Below, in pieces: positions 10,471 to 20,977 of a DNA stretch of 64,000 nucleotides. The stretch covers positions 166,275,989 to 166,339,988 of the forward strand of contig OX578135.1 of assembly GCA_951213105.1 (NCBI GenBank). Reading direction: 5' to 3'. The notes under the pieces were generated by a model. That model was not told the DNA's origin and ran no database searches. It saw only the letters and a list, made by a program, of their open reading frames with translations. The position numbers and the translations under genes were made by a program. This stretch comes from Amaurobius ferox (taxonomy: Eukaryota > Arthropoda > Arachnida > Araneae > Amaurobiidae). Numbering within the stretch: position 1 is the first letter of the stretch; the number at the start of each line of letters is the position of its first letter.

Positions 10471-13400
10471 TTGTTTATGGGCTGTCTTAAGGTTGTGCAA
10501 ATTAATCTGCATCACAGTCGATCTGCCTCTGCTATTCTTAGCAAAAGGCTTTTCAATGGTAGAGCTGATATTGCTCTTATCCAAGAACCCTGGACCTGTA
10601 ATGGAAAGATTTTGGGTCTAGGGATCAAAGGATTCAGTGTCTTTTATGACACATCCTGTACCAGACCCAGAGCCTGTATTGCTGTTAGCAACAAGCTCAA
10701 TGCTGTTCATCTGGTTAAATTCCTTGATGGTGACAATGTTGCTATCAATGTGAAACTTAAAACTGACGAACATATGATGGATTACATCTTTGCTTCTGCC
10801 TATCTTCCTTATGAAGATAAGGAAACTCTCTCTAAGGTCATTATTAATCTTACTGAGTACTGTAATAATAAAAAAATGATCATTGGTTGCGATGCAAATG
10901 CCCATAACACTGTTTGGGGCAGTAGTAACTGTAACCGTAGGGGTGATGATCTCTTGGATCAGATCATTCTTCATAAGCTCTATTTACTTAATAAGGGTAA
11001 TACTCCTACCTTTGTGACTTTAAAACGTCGCGAGGTTATAGACATTAGCCTGTTGTTGATGTTGAAACCCAGACCGTCCGACCTACCAGAAAGGTGTAAG
11101 GTAACTGTTTGGACTGTCGGGAAGTGCCACCCAATTTAGACCGGAACCCAGTGGGGGAGGCATCCACAGGGACCGTACCCTCCTTCCCCTACCACCAACC
11201 TCTCGGAAGGACTTTCGGACCCACATGTTTAACGTGATCGTACTCCGCATGAACACGGAGACATTAGCCTGTGTAATAGTTCTGCTTTTGAGTCCGTAAT
11301 TGATTGGAGGGTTTCAGATGATATATCTTTGTCTGACCATCAATTAATTTCCTTTTCTGTTAAAGGTCCTGTAACTGTTTTAGAGGACAAAGGTAGGAAC
11401 CCTAGGAAGACGAATTGGGGTTCCTACAAAGAAGACCTTAGGGCCAATTTGGCGAATCACATTGGTGAGTATTCCTCTATTGAAAGCGTGGATCTGGCTG
11501 TTGACTCTATGCAACAGGCCATCATCGGTACCTTTCATAGCAACTGCAGAACCACCATAGCTGACTCCCCAAGGACTGTTCCTTGGTGGTCTAGTGAGCT
11601 CAGCCGGTTGCGTGGGAAATGCAGGAAGCTCTTTAATAGAGCCAAGAAGAATGGTGATTGGCAGACTTATAAATCTGCCCTCACCTCCTATAATAAAGCA
11701 GTTAGGGATGCCAAGATAAATTCTTGGAGAACATACTGCGAAGGTATTAATGATACTCCTGCCGTTGCAAAACTTGTTAAGTTGATGGCTAGAGACAGAA
11801 ATTGTAAACTTAACACTGTCAAGAAGCCCAATGGTGACTTTACTGTCACTGGTGAGGAGACCCTTAGTGAGCTCTTCAGAGTTCACTTTCCGGTTTCTCA
11901 TCCTGTTGTTCAGAATGACAGTGGTATTGCTTGCTCCACCTTGTCTGACGACAATAGCTGGGGTATTGCTAGGAGCATTGTTACTCTTGATAGGGTTAAA
12001 TGGGCAATTAATTCCCATAAACCCTATAAAACTCCGGGAACTGATGGCATCATTCCTATTCTTCTCCAGGAGGGAATAGAGATGCTTGCTCCTATTCTCT
12101 GCAACATCTACAGAGCTTGTATTGCCCTTGGTCATATACCAAATGCGTGGAGGCATACTAGGGTAATCTTCATTCCAAAAATTGGAAAGGACAATTACTA
12201 TGAGGCCAAATCTTTTAGGCCTATTAGCCTTACGTCTTTTCTGCTTAAGACTATTGAAAAACTTATCGATAGGTATTTAAGGGAAGTGATTCTGGCCTCT
12301 AAGCCCTTGTCTAGTTCTCAACATGCCTATCAACCGGGCAAATCTACGGACACTGCTCTTTACAGTCTCTCCTTTATGTTAGAGAGAAATCTCAATGCCA
12401 AGGAAATTGCTCTTGCTACCTTTCTTGACATTGAAGGTGCCTTTGATAAAGTACCTATTGACACCATTCTAGTTGCTCTCAACAGAAGAGGTGTTGATAC
12501 CACGATATCTTATTGGATCAAGAACCTGTTATCTAACAGGTATATCTGTGCATCTTTACTTGGTGAAAGTATGACTGTGCATGCACTTTCGGGCTGTCCA
12601 CAAGGGGGTGTGCTCTCACCAATTCTCTGGTGTCTTGTTGTGGACTCTCTTCTGGAAAGCATTAATATCTCTGGTGTTTCTTGCATTGGATATGCTGACG
12701 ATGTTGTCATCGTTGCCAGGGGCAAATTTGGCAACACTGTCTCTGACATGATGTCTACTGCTCTTAGGAGGGTTGAAACATGGTGTAAAAATGCAGGTCT
12801 TACGGTTAATCCGCAGAAGACTGCTTTAGTTGCGTTTACAAGGAAACGCATACTTAATCTTGGGAATATTTGCTTCTTTGGACAGAAGCTTATTTGCTCC
12901 AAGGAGGTTAAATTCTTGGGAATTTACTTTGACAAGGAACTTAATTGGAAGAGACACTTGGACTACTGCACAACTAAAGCCAGAAGAATCTTCTGGTCTT
13001 GTAGGAATGCTATTGGGAAAACCTGGGGCCTTAATCCCAGAGCTATTCATTGGATTTACTCGATGATAGTCTGTCCTATCATTTCTTATGGATCCATTGT
13101 TTGGTGGTCCAGAATTAGAAGTGAAACTGCTAAACTTGATTTAGTTAAGCTTCAAAGGATGGTGTGCATTGCAATCTCCGGATGCATGAAAACCACTCCT
13201 ACTGCAACTCTTGAACTTTTACTTGGCTTGCATCCGCTCTATATGCGTATTGAGGCAGAAGCACTTATCTGCATGAACAGACTCAAATATCTGAAACACT
13301 GGAAAGATTACTCAAGGTATCTATCTTGGGGTGAACTTAACAGTAATGTTGCTAGGCATCCTTATTTTTGTATGCCACCTGATGGCATACATGTCAAATT

Positions 13401-14316
13401 TACGTTTGATAAGCCTTATGAAATTCTTGTCCCCTCGCGGGATGATTGGAAGAGGACTCCAACCTACAATAAACATAATTGCTTTGTATGGTACACTGAT
13501 GGCTCGAAGATTGGCACAAGTACTGGTGCGGGAGTCTGTTGCCCTGATGATGGCACTAAGCTATCTTATCCGCTTGGCAATTTTGCTACTGTCTTTCAGG
13601 CTGAAGTATTTGCCATTCTTATGTGTTGTAGAATTTGCTATGACAGAAAGTACGAGAATAGCCAGATTTTCATTTGTTCTGACAGTCAGGCTGCTCTTAT
13701 GGCTCTGGGGAAATTCACTGTGACGTCTTCCCTTGTCTGGGAATGCTATAAAGCTCTCTGTAATATTGCTAGTAATAATAGTGTCATTCTGTACTGGGTG
13801 CCTGGTCATTCGGGCATTCCTGGCAATGAATTGGCAGATGAACTTGCTAGGAAAGGCTCTAGTACTCCTTTTGTGGGCCCTGAGCCAGCCTTGGGTATTC
13901 CCAATGATCTTATCAGAAGAATTGTCTTTGACATCTTCAGGAAGCTTCAATGCAAGAACTGGCATGACACTAAGGGACAAAGGCAAGCGAAAATTCTCAA
14001 CTGTAATTGCCCTAGTGCACGTCAAAAGGAACTTTTTAGGCTCAGTAGAACTGGCATCAGGAGAGCTGTTGGGCTCCTTACTGGGCACTGCACTCTCAAG
14101 AGACATCTTAATATTATGGGTGTCTCCAAGGATTCGCTTTGCAGAGACTGCAATTACAGCGAAGAAACTGCAGCTCACATTCTGTGTGAATGTGAGGCCT
14201 ACTCTGCTCACAGATTCGAACACATTGGTCGTCATGTGATTGAACCCTGGGAGCTGAACGACATTCCTGTCAAGTGCCTGCTTATGTTTGCATCGGCTAC
14301 TGGTCTCTTCTCTTAG
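10471..14316 (+). pseudogene. LINE ORF2 polyprotein, interrupted by a SINE
   Basis: Domains in order: apurinic endonuclease (VVQINLHHSRSAS, catalytic Glu in IQEPW at ~10580, GCDANAHN at ~10890, SDH at ~11332), reverse transcriptase (FIPK, SFRPISLTSF, GCPQGGVLSPI, catalytic YADD at 12691-12702), RNase H (YTDGSK at 13492, SDSQAAL near 13678, WVPGHSGIPGNELADELA near 13797) and a C-terminal finger CRDCNYSEETAAHILCEC near 14140. The SINE at 11054-11258 adds a stop (TAG at 11137-11139) within the endonuclease. Insert plus duplication is 219 bp, so the two halves stay in one frame. The downstream part alone is open for 995 codons, suggesting a young insertion. Confidence 0.9.
11040..11272 (-). mobile_element. 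5'-truncated tRNA-SINE in LINE ORF2, with 14-bp duplication
   Basis: AGACATTAGCCTGT occurs at 11040-11053 and 11259-11272. Between them, on the minus strand, is the body and 3' end of the SINE found whole at 16124-16413: it ends in the CCGACCGTCC...GGACGG hairpin and a short TTGAACAT-like tail. The tRNA-like head is missing, which is normal 5' truncation for target-primed retroposition. Confidence 0.9.
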
Positions 14317-14406
14317 GGACCTTCACTTTTTGGGGTAGTACAATAGACCTCTGGTCGATGTGCTAGGCTCTTCTGGAGCCACCCACCTTCATATCATTCA
14401 TTCATT

Positions 14407-14419
14407 CAACATATATAAA
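14407..14419 (+). repeat. Right target-site duplication of the I-group LINE
   Basis: Exact repeat of 8471-8483, directly after the CATT-rich 3' tail of the LINE. Confidence 0.85.
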
Positions 14420-14599
14420 AATTAATAGTAATGACAGGTTTCAAATATTCGTATCGACAGGTTCTTTATCAGGACACAAAAGAAGCACAACCTTCACTCG
14501 TCAGAGAAAGATCGATGATGAAGTTACTTTTAATGTAGTTATTTTAATTTTAAGACATTTTTATTATAATTATTATGCAAATGGACAGGCATTTGACAT

Positions 14600-14833
14600 A
14601 TGAGTAATTGCCTATATAATGGGCTGAAGAATGAGCTATTTTACTGTGAAGCACGTTGACCCAGCACACCAAAGGAAGTGGCTCGCATTACACTCTTCAG
14701 GACCTACAGTTTAAAGTAGATTCCAAATTAATACGAAAATCCATATACTCAAGGTTTTACCCTTATACATAGGATTCGAACCCAGCACCTGTAACTTCAA
14801 TCACCAGCGTGCTGATGGATCAGTCAACAAGCA
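14600..14833 (-). repeat. Second tRNA-derived SINE family, old copy
   Basis: On the minus strand the right end reads like a tRNA: GACTGATCCATCAGCACGC in the A-box position and GGTTCGAATCC, an exact B-box consensus, at 14772-14782. It differs from the SINE family at 16124 and carries a different body. No target duplication was found, so the left limit is approximate. Confidence 0.5.
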
Positions 14834-15713
14834 AAGGAAACTATAACATAAAAACTTGGAATAATAATAAAATTTTTATTATTATTTCCTGTGACCAAAA
14901 TGAATTTTTGGTTACAGGAAATTAATTTTTGCATTTATGCTGTATTTATAAGGTTTTTATTTATTTTCTTATTCTTACAGAAGTTTTTGAGTGATTATTT
15001 AATAACATAAATGAAACTTCATTTTTTTGTTGTTTTTTATTTCTTTCATAAAAATTCAATTGATTTAGTGTATGTGTATAAAAATATTTTAAGTTGAATA
15101 TTTATTATTGTTCATCTGTTCTTTTTATTATTTATTAAAAAATCATTTACATTATAAATAAATATCTTTTGTTTTACAATATATATATATACATATATAT
15201 ATAGTGGACTCTCGTTCAGATGGCACCGATTTAAAATGGATTTCTCGTTATTACGTACAAATAAAAAAGTTAAGGTCTATGGATGTTACATATTATAAAC
15301 ATCACTTAATATGTTCATTCATTCATTAAGATAAACAAAATTTATTTAATATTTCAATCAGTAGAAAATATTCCTAACATACTTTTGAGCAATTGACTAA
15401 AATTAAGAATGACATAAAAATTATTGTCTACCCAGAAGAAACAAATTAAGATTACTTCATTTTAAAAATACTAAAATTAACGTGCAACTGCATTTTGTTT
15501 ATGCTTTGAATGTCAATATTTTTTCATATTTATCTCATTAGTCATTGTCATTATACATATTAAAATATTTTTTGATTAAAATTTTCTGTCCTTTTTTTTT
15601 TTTTTAAGATTGTATTTTTCAATGTACATATAAAATTAAGGATAACAAACTTTCATTACCGTTTTACTATTCCATTACTATTTTATGTCAGATTTATCGA
15701 CTCCTGCTATAAT
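14834..15713. other. AT-rich intron DNA, nothing recognised
   Basis: This stretch contains a short (TA)n tract near 15180 and poly-T near 15600. I see no exon, open frame or repeat end that I can support. Confidence 0.5.
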
Positions 15714-16123
15714 GGACTATAGTATGTTGCTGTTGAGACCCAGACCGTCCAACCTACCAGAAAGGTGTAAGGTAATCATTTGGAAAGCCGGGAAGTGCCA
15801 CCCAATTTAGACCGGAACCCAGTGGGGGAGGCATCCACAGGGACCATACCCTCCTTCCCCTACCACCAACCTCTCGGAAGGACTTACGGACCCACATGTT
15901 TAACAAGATCGTACTCCGCATGAACACGGCGGCAGTTGTGGCAACCTGCAAATCCAGCGCGCAAACCACTGGGCTACCGCGTCCGAAATGTGCTGACAGC
16001 ATGCGGTGTTCCCAGGTGGTCACCCACCCAAGTACTAACCGCGCCTGATGCTGCTTGACTTCGGTGATCTAACGAGAACCAGTGTTTTCAGCATGGTAGG
16101 GCCATTTGCTGGACTATAGTATG
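15714..16123 (-). mobile_element. Chimeric retroposon: 5S rRNA-like part joined to tRNA-SINE
   Basis: Read on the minus strand, a 5S rRNA-like segment (16109-15990) is followed at once by the tRNA-like head (GCGGTAGCCCAGTGGTT), the SINE body and its 3' hairpin and TTG-rich tail. The same 13-bp GGACTATAGTATG lies at 15714-15726 and 16111-16123, so the 5S and SINE parts appear to have arrived as one piece (15727-16110). The B-box region of the tRNA head is deleted in this copy. It lies in CRELD intron 4. Confidence 0.75.
15990..16109 (-). pseudogene. 5S rRNA-like sequence, 5' part of a chimeric retroposon
   Basis: The minus strand matches the 5S rRNA pattern over its full ~120-nt length, with ACCATGCTGAAAACAC, GGTTCTCGT, GATCACCGAAGTCAAGCAGC (box A), GGTTAGTACTTGGGTGGGTG and CCTGGGAACACCGC (box C). 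Changes at the 5' end and the lack of a T-run terminator, because the SINE follows directly, argue for a pseudogene. Internal promoter boxes are nonetheless largely preserved. Confidence 0.8.
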
Positions 16124-16413
16124 TTGTTGTTGTTGAAACCCAGACCGTCCGACCTACCAGAAAGGTGTAAGGTAACTGTTTGGACGGTCGGGAAGTGCCA
16201 CCCAATTTAGACCGGAACCCAGTGGGGGAAGCATCCACAGGGACCGTACCCTCCTTCCCCTACCACCAACCTCTCGGAAGGACTTTCGGACCCACATGTT
16301 TAACGTGATCGTACTCCGCATGAACACGGCGGCAGTTTTGGCAGTGGCTGGAATCGAACCCGGGCCTACCGAGTGCAACTCCAGCGCGCTAACCAATGGG
16401 CTACCGCGCCCTT
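16124..16413 (-). mobile_element. Full-length tRNA-derived SINE (~290 bp)
   Basis: On the minus strand it begins GGGCGCGGTAGCCCATTGGT (A box), has GGGTTCGATTCC (B box) about 40 nt on, a ~190-nt body, and ends in a stem made of CCGACCGTCC and GGACGGTC followed by an AAC-repeat tail. GGACTATAGTATG flanks it at 16111-16123 and 16414-16426. It is the reference copy for those at 11054, 15727, 32226, 55215 and 61169. Confidence 0.9.
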
Positions 16414-16497
16414 GGACTATAGTATGTGTAATACAAGAGTTTTTGAAAATATATTGGACTATAGTATGTGTAATACAAGAGTTTTTGAAAAAAAAAA
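16414..16497 (+). repeat. 42-bp tandem duplication at the SINE target
   Basis: GGACTATAGTATGTGTAATA and the following bases through TTTTTGAAAA occur twice in a row, starting at 16414 and 16456. This makes four copies of the 13-bp target word within 755 bp. Confidence 0.85.
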
Positions 16498-16676
16498 TGC
16501 CTTCCATGTGACAAATGAATACTTCCAGTGAATTGTTCCATGACAATTCAATACTTCCAGTGAAATGCCTTTCATGAAACAAATACATTTGGAAATGAAC
16601 TGATATACAGCAATTGAAAAAGATAGTAAAATTTATCTCCATGCATTCATCTTTATTATAAAAAAAAAGTATGAAC

Positions 16677-16785
16677 CTTTTAATTGGTTAATGCACAGCC
16701 TTTCATACAAGTCCACCTTTTTGAATCTCTCTTCATAAAACCAATCTTCAAGTTCAGATTCATGTTGTTCAGCCAAATTATAACA
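16677..16785 (-). CDS. CRELD: CRELD-like gene, coding exon 4
   Basis: The exon encodes CYNLAEQHESELEDWFYEER then FKKVDLYERLCINQLK. This fits the CRELD N-terminal domain segment that in relatives reads C-x-L-A-E-x-x-E-x-x-(I/L)-E-x-W-W/F ... D-L-Y/F-x-W-(L/F)-C-I-x-x-L-K-V-C-C. The second Trp usual in the family is Phe here. The acceptor ends TTTTTAG; the donor is G|GTTCATAC, a valid GT but a weak match to consensus. It starts in phase 0 after exon 3 and its last base completes a Val codon with exon 5. Intron 4 downstream is 13.8 kb and full of transposons. Confidence 0.8.
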
Positions 16786-17195
16786 CTAAAAATAAATTAA
16801 AACATACCTATTTAGAATTTAAAAAAAAATTAAAGATAACAGACAATGTAAAAACAATTTCCTTTTGTACAAAGATGACAGTAATTTAACAAATAATAAT
16901 TAAATAATTCATTTTAATTTTCTTCTTAAAATGCTTGCTATATATGCATATCAGTTGCAAGAACAAATGAAAAATAAACTTTTTAAAAATATGTGATATA
17001 AGGTAATAATTAGGATTAATAAATCTACATTTATAACAGTATACTAAACAAACCTAGGAAAGTAGAAAGAAGTAACTTATATACACAATCAAAATTCATG
17101 GCAAAAATAGAATAGCATTAACTAAATATTACATGGATTCAAATTTTGAGGTTTAGGGGAACTTTGCTGTCATCACTATACATCACATTTATACA

Positions 17196-17845
17196 AAAGA
17201 TCTGAGGTGGGCAGCACATGGCTTTCCCCACAGACTCAAATTCATTTTTTTTTTTCTCTTTTATAATCTATTAAATTGAGTTCAACTGCCCAAAATGGTA
17301 GGGATACTTATTTGACATTACATCTAATTTGCAGTTTTAATCTGCAGTTTTTATCTTTTTCATTTTGCAACATAATTTTTAATGCCACCAGCTCCTCAAA
17401 ATTCCTAAAAACTAAAATATCTTAAGAATGATCCATTCTAGGTTGTAGTGTGGCTGATCTTATTTGTTTTACTATCAAAAATCATACATAAAACAAAACA
17501 TTTGAGCACATTGTGTCTTTTATTTGATATTTTGATGATTTTTGCAGACTATTCACAAAGAAAAAAAAAAGATGGTTCAATTTTTCCGAATTGCACCAAA
17601 ATATAATCAGCACCAGAGCAATACAAAAGTGACTCGCCAAAATTTTTTAATTTCGCAGAGTAGTTCTGAGCCAGAATGGATATATACATTGCATAGACAC
17701 ACACACAGACGTCATGCTAAAAATAGAGAATTCTTGTTCTTGAGTGTCCAAAATGCACAAATCTGTCAAAAACGCCATACCTGATTTTTTTACGATTCCA
17801 ATATTTTCCCTTAGTAATGTATTGTAGGAAAAGTAAAAATTTTGT
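17196..17845 (+). repeat. Single copy of the GATGTGGGCAGCAC repeat
   Basis: It begins with GAGGTGGGCAGCACATGGCT and ends at the hairpin TATTTTCCCTTAGTAATGTA...TTGTAGGAAAAGTA, matching the ends of the four units at 48830-54512. It carries one copy of the internal ~150-bp subrepeat (TTCCGAATTGCACCAAAATA). Short open frames on either strand are incidental. Confidence 0.7.
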
Positions 17846-20344
17846 ACCTCATAAAAAGCTGGATTAAGTACACAAAACGATACAACCCTTAAGTAAAATG
17901 TGGTTGTTGTTAACAGAAATGATTGCAATTCATTTTCCATATAAAGTACGCATGAAAAGAATATATACTTGACCACATTCAGTATACTTAAAATGCTATA
18001 CAACTTTATACTAATATGAATGTTTTAGAAAAAATATACAATACCTAAAATGACTTTCATCTATTCTTTTATATAAAACTACAAATACAACTATGTCTTG
18101 TTAGAATAGAACATTAACTACATACAGTTTCTTTTATATTACTCAATTCATTCAAGATAGACATTAGATATCCAGGCCTTAAGTATAGTTTTGGTCCACA
18201 AGACCGAGGCCCCAAAATCATCCTATAAAGTGTTTCATGGTTATTTCACATAAATAATGTGTATGATTTGTACATCATCCTGTTCTTTCTCTGCACTTAA
18301 AAAAATAAATAAATAAACTTGGAGATCTAATTTAAGACAGCATAAACTCAGCAATTTAATTTTATTAGCTGTTGAGTATGACATAACTTCAAAACTTTAC
18401 TTTGAACATGTTATCAAGGTCTCTGCAGAAAGAAAAAATAGGAAAAAGCCTTTCTGAATGAATCACTGTTTATGGCATTTCAGGCCTAATATTTAACTTC
18501 TTAACTGCAATTTTTATACATGCTATTATTCTTCCTCCAGGAAGGAAAGGAAAATTGTTCAATTCTAATTTGTAGTTTCTGAAAAAATCAGTAAAATTTT
18601 ATGCCATTTAAGACAGATATATATTTTTTAAATTAAGTAGCTGCTGCTTTCCTTAAAAATGCAATGCATTCTATAATCTATACTCTATATAACCTAACCA
18701 TCTATACTCTATATAACCTTTATATAGATCTAACAATCTATACAACTCTTTATTTTTTGTCTGCGTAAGAAAACAAATATGAAGAAAATACAATATTTTT
18801 GTTTCTTCCTTGTAAATACTGGAAAAGTGGACATGGGGACTCTGAAAGAATGCTGGCATCTCTAATCTACACTAGAAATGGAGAACCTTTTGGGATCAAT
18901 GGGCCAAATGATATAATTTGGAACCTATGGCAAGCTCTTAATTTTGAACTTATGAATTTTTATGCATAATAATCAACATATATATGCATTTTAACTTCTA
19001 GTTAACAAACACTCATATAAAGGACTACTTTTAATAAGAATTAATGATTATAAGAATTACCATAATTTCCCATTTGGCATCGTATAATTTGAAAATGCAC
19101 TATTTTATTGAAAATTAACTGGAGTGTGGCTCTACTCGACTTCCTCATACCAGAATCCGTTTTTATATAGCTTGTGATTTTCTTTTATGCAAATTTTACA
19201 AGGGAAATTTTGAAAAATCTGTATTGTTGGTCCAATTGATCACAATTATAGCATGTTACCCCCCTCCCCCCCCAAAGGTGGGCTAATGAAATCACGAACA
19301 CAAAAAACTGCATCATGGTTATTTCTCAATATAGCGATTAAAACTACTAAGTTTCGTGATCATTGATTCATAAATAACCCCTTTTATGCATGATTATATC
19401 ACATTTTGTCCTATGTCATGTTAATGGAATATAACTTTTAGCTCAAATTTCAAGAAATCTATCTAGTTCTAGATTTTTTTTTAAAGCAAAGCGAGATATA
19501 AAGTTTCATGAAAATCTATTAATGTTTATGGCAGCTATAGTATGCACAAGAAATTGGCCACAGACAGACACAGGCATCACTTTAAAAATAGTTAAAATGT
19601 GTTCAGAAGATCGAAAAAGATATATTGACATCAAAATCAGGAAATTAAAAATTTTTATGAACGCAATACTATCTCTATACTATATTCTATAGTATGAGAA
19701 TGTAATAATTGCAATAAAATATTGTATGTTACCATTGTGTACATCTTAGATTTGGGTTATATATTTTCAGATACTATGTTTTATATTTGCAACAGATTTA
19801 AGAAACTTATTGTGTTTGTTGGAATGAATGTGGCATCTCTTGTTTTCTTAAGGTTTAAACCCCACTAAGAAAGTGTAGTACTTTCAAGTATAGTTAGTTA
19901 ATTTTTGCAAACTAAAGTAGGATACTAAATAATGCAATGTCTATTCCCAGAAACACTAATGATGGCAAAGCACAAGCTATAAAATATCATCTCTTAACCA
20001 ACCAAATAAAATATTTTCAAAATTGACAAAATTGAAAATTTAAGGGCTTTAATCATTTATAATTAAAACCATAAGTATTGTTCAAATAAATATTGCTGAA
20101 ATTTTCAACTCTTGGTGAGCAAGCAGAACATTGAATGCAAATTACATTTCACCCTATACATTTAAATAACTGACTACATGAAATAATAAAAATAATTTGC
20201 TGAATGAAAACTTTTCCACTTTGGATAAAACTATATAATTAACTATTGAAATCAATTCTTGTGATTCACATTATACTATAAGCCCTAAGATGCTATTACA
20301 CAAAGCATTTTTTATTGCCCGAACTTCAGCAATTCAATCTTGTT

Positions 20345-20533
20345 TTAAGACTTCTCGAACAACTGATCGTAGGGTTCCCAGTACTTTGCCACTAATATGT
20401 ATTGAGCACGTTTAGCGGCAGGCCATGTAAATGCTAAAATCTCACCAATTTCCTTCCATAAAGCAATTCCAAGTGTTTTTATAGTATAATTGTGATCTTT
20501 AATGTACCGTATATTCATGTACTTTGATAACAA
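20345..20533 (-). pseudogene. Unrecognised protein-like open stretch in intron 3
   Basis: The 62-codon reading has a natural amino-acid mix with ALWKEIGEILAFTWPAAKRA and YILVAKYWEPYDQLFEK; the first part vaguely recalls a MADF/Myb-type domain. Upstream on the same strand (20540-20760) protein-like pieces continue in other frames with stops. I do not recognise the family; a decayed transposase or old pseudogene is likeliest. Confidence 0.25.
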
Positions 20534-20913
20534 TTTGTGAAATTGTCATTCCATATTTGCTGTTCACCACAAAGCTGCAGTCATAGCCACTATCTTTGAA
20601 GGCAGAGCAGTGTGATGTTAAATTCTGTCATCCTTTGATTGGATTGCACTCAAGAATTGAACAAATTTCCGTGCTGTGTACAAAAGAATTGCAGCAATTT
20701 GGTGTCAAGTTTCCTTTCCATTGAAATGTATGGTGTTGCTGAAAGATTGCTGGAAGGAATTGTTGTGTGTAATAGCATCTTTAGTTATAAATTGTCTTAA
20801 ATTTACAGATTCATAAAAAGTTAAACTGACAGTTGATTAAAATATTCATTGACATGCACTGGCGGAGCAATTTAAACCATATATTTGAAAATTAGTTTTG
20901 TTAAAACCAATAC

Positions 20914-20977
20914 CTGGTCCTTTCCAAGACCGACATCAGCACAGAGCATTTCTTGAATTTCTATGAATCGAAGCTCA
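20914..20977 (-). CDS. CRELD: CRELD-like gene, coding exon 3
   Basis: The 64-bp exon completes a Ser codon begun in exon 2 and then reads ELRFIEIQEMLCADVGLGKD Q. This matches the CRELD segment S-E-(I/L)-R-L-x-E-I-x-E-x-L-C. The acceptor ends TTTCACAG and the donor is CAG|GTATTG; it ends in phase 0, matching exon 4, which starts with the expected Cys codon. Confidence 0.8.

Larger units (their letters stand above)
8484..14406 (+). mobile_element. Nearly full-length I-group (LOA/R1-like) non-LTR retrotransposon
   Basis: The element is 5.9 kb with a ~700-bp GC-rich 5' leader (8484-9183), ORF1, ORF2 with endonuclease, reverse transcriptase, RNase H and a CCHC finger, and a short 3' end finishing in a CATT repeat. 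It is flanked by an exact 13-bp target duplication. GC content is much higher than the surrounding intron. Only two lesions are obvious in the coding regions: one amber codon in ORF1 and a SINE in ORF2. The RNase H domain places it in the I group; LOA-like is my best clade guess. It sits antisense to the CRELD-like gene in intron 4. Confidence 0.9.
16786..20913. other. CRELD intron 3
   Basis: AT-rich intron of 4.1 kb. It contains one copy of the 48.8-54.5 kb repeat (17196-17845), a 19.2-19.7 kb segment with CACAGACAGACACAGGCATC that recalls the same type of repeat but does not align well, and an unexplained open frame at 20345-20533. No additional exon is needed, since exons 3 and 4 join in frame. 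Confidence 0.6.

Noticed and set aside
11380..14235. Long antisense frames of 130-258 codons within the LINE.
   Set aside because: They mirror the sense ORF2 codons and have no motifs of their own.
15990..16109. Functional 5S rRNA gene.
   Set aside because: It lacks a terminator, has changes at the 5' end, is single, and is enclosed with a SINE in one target duplication.
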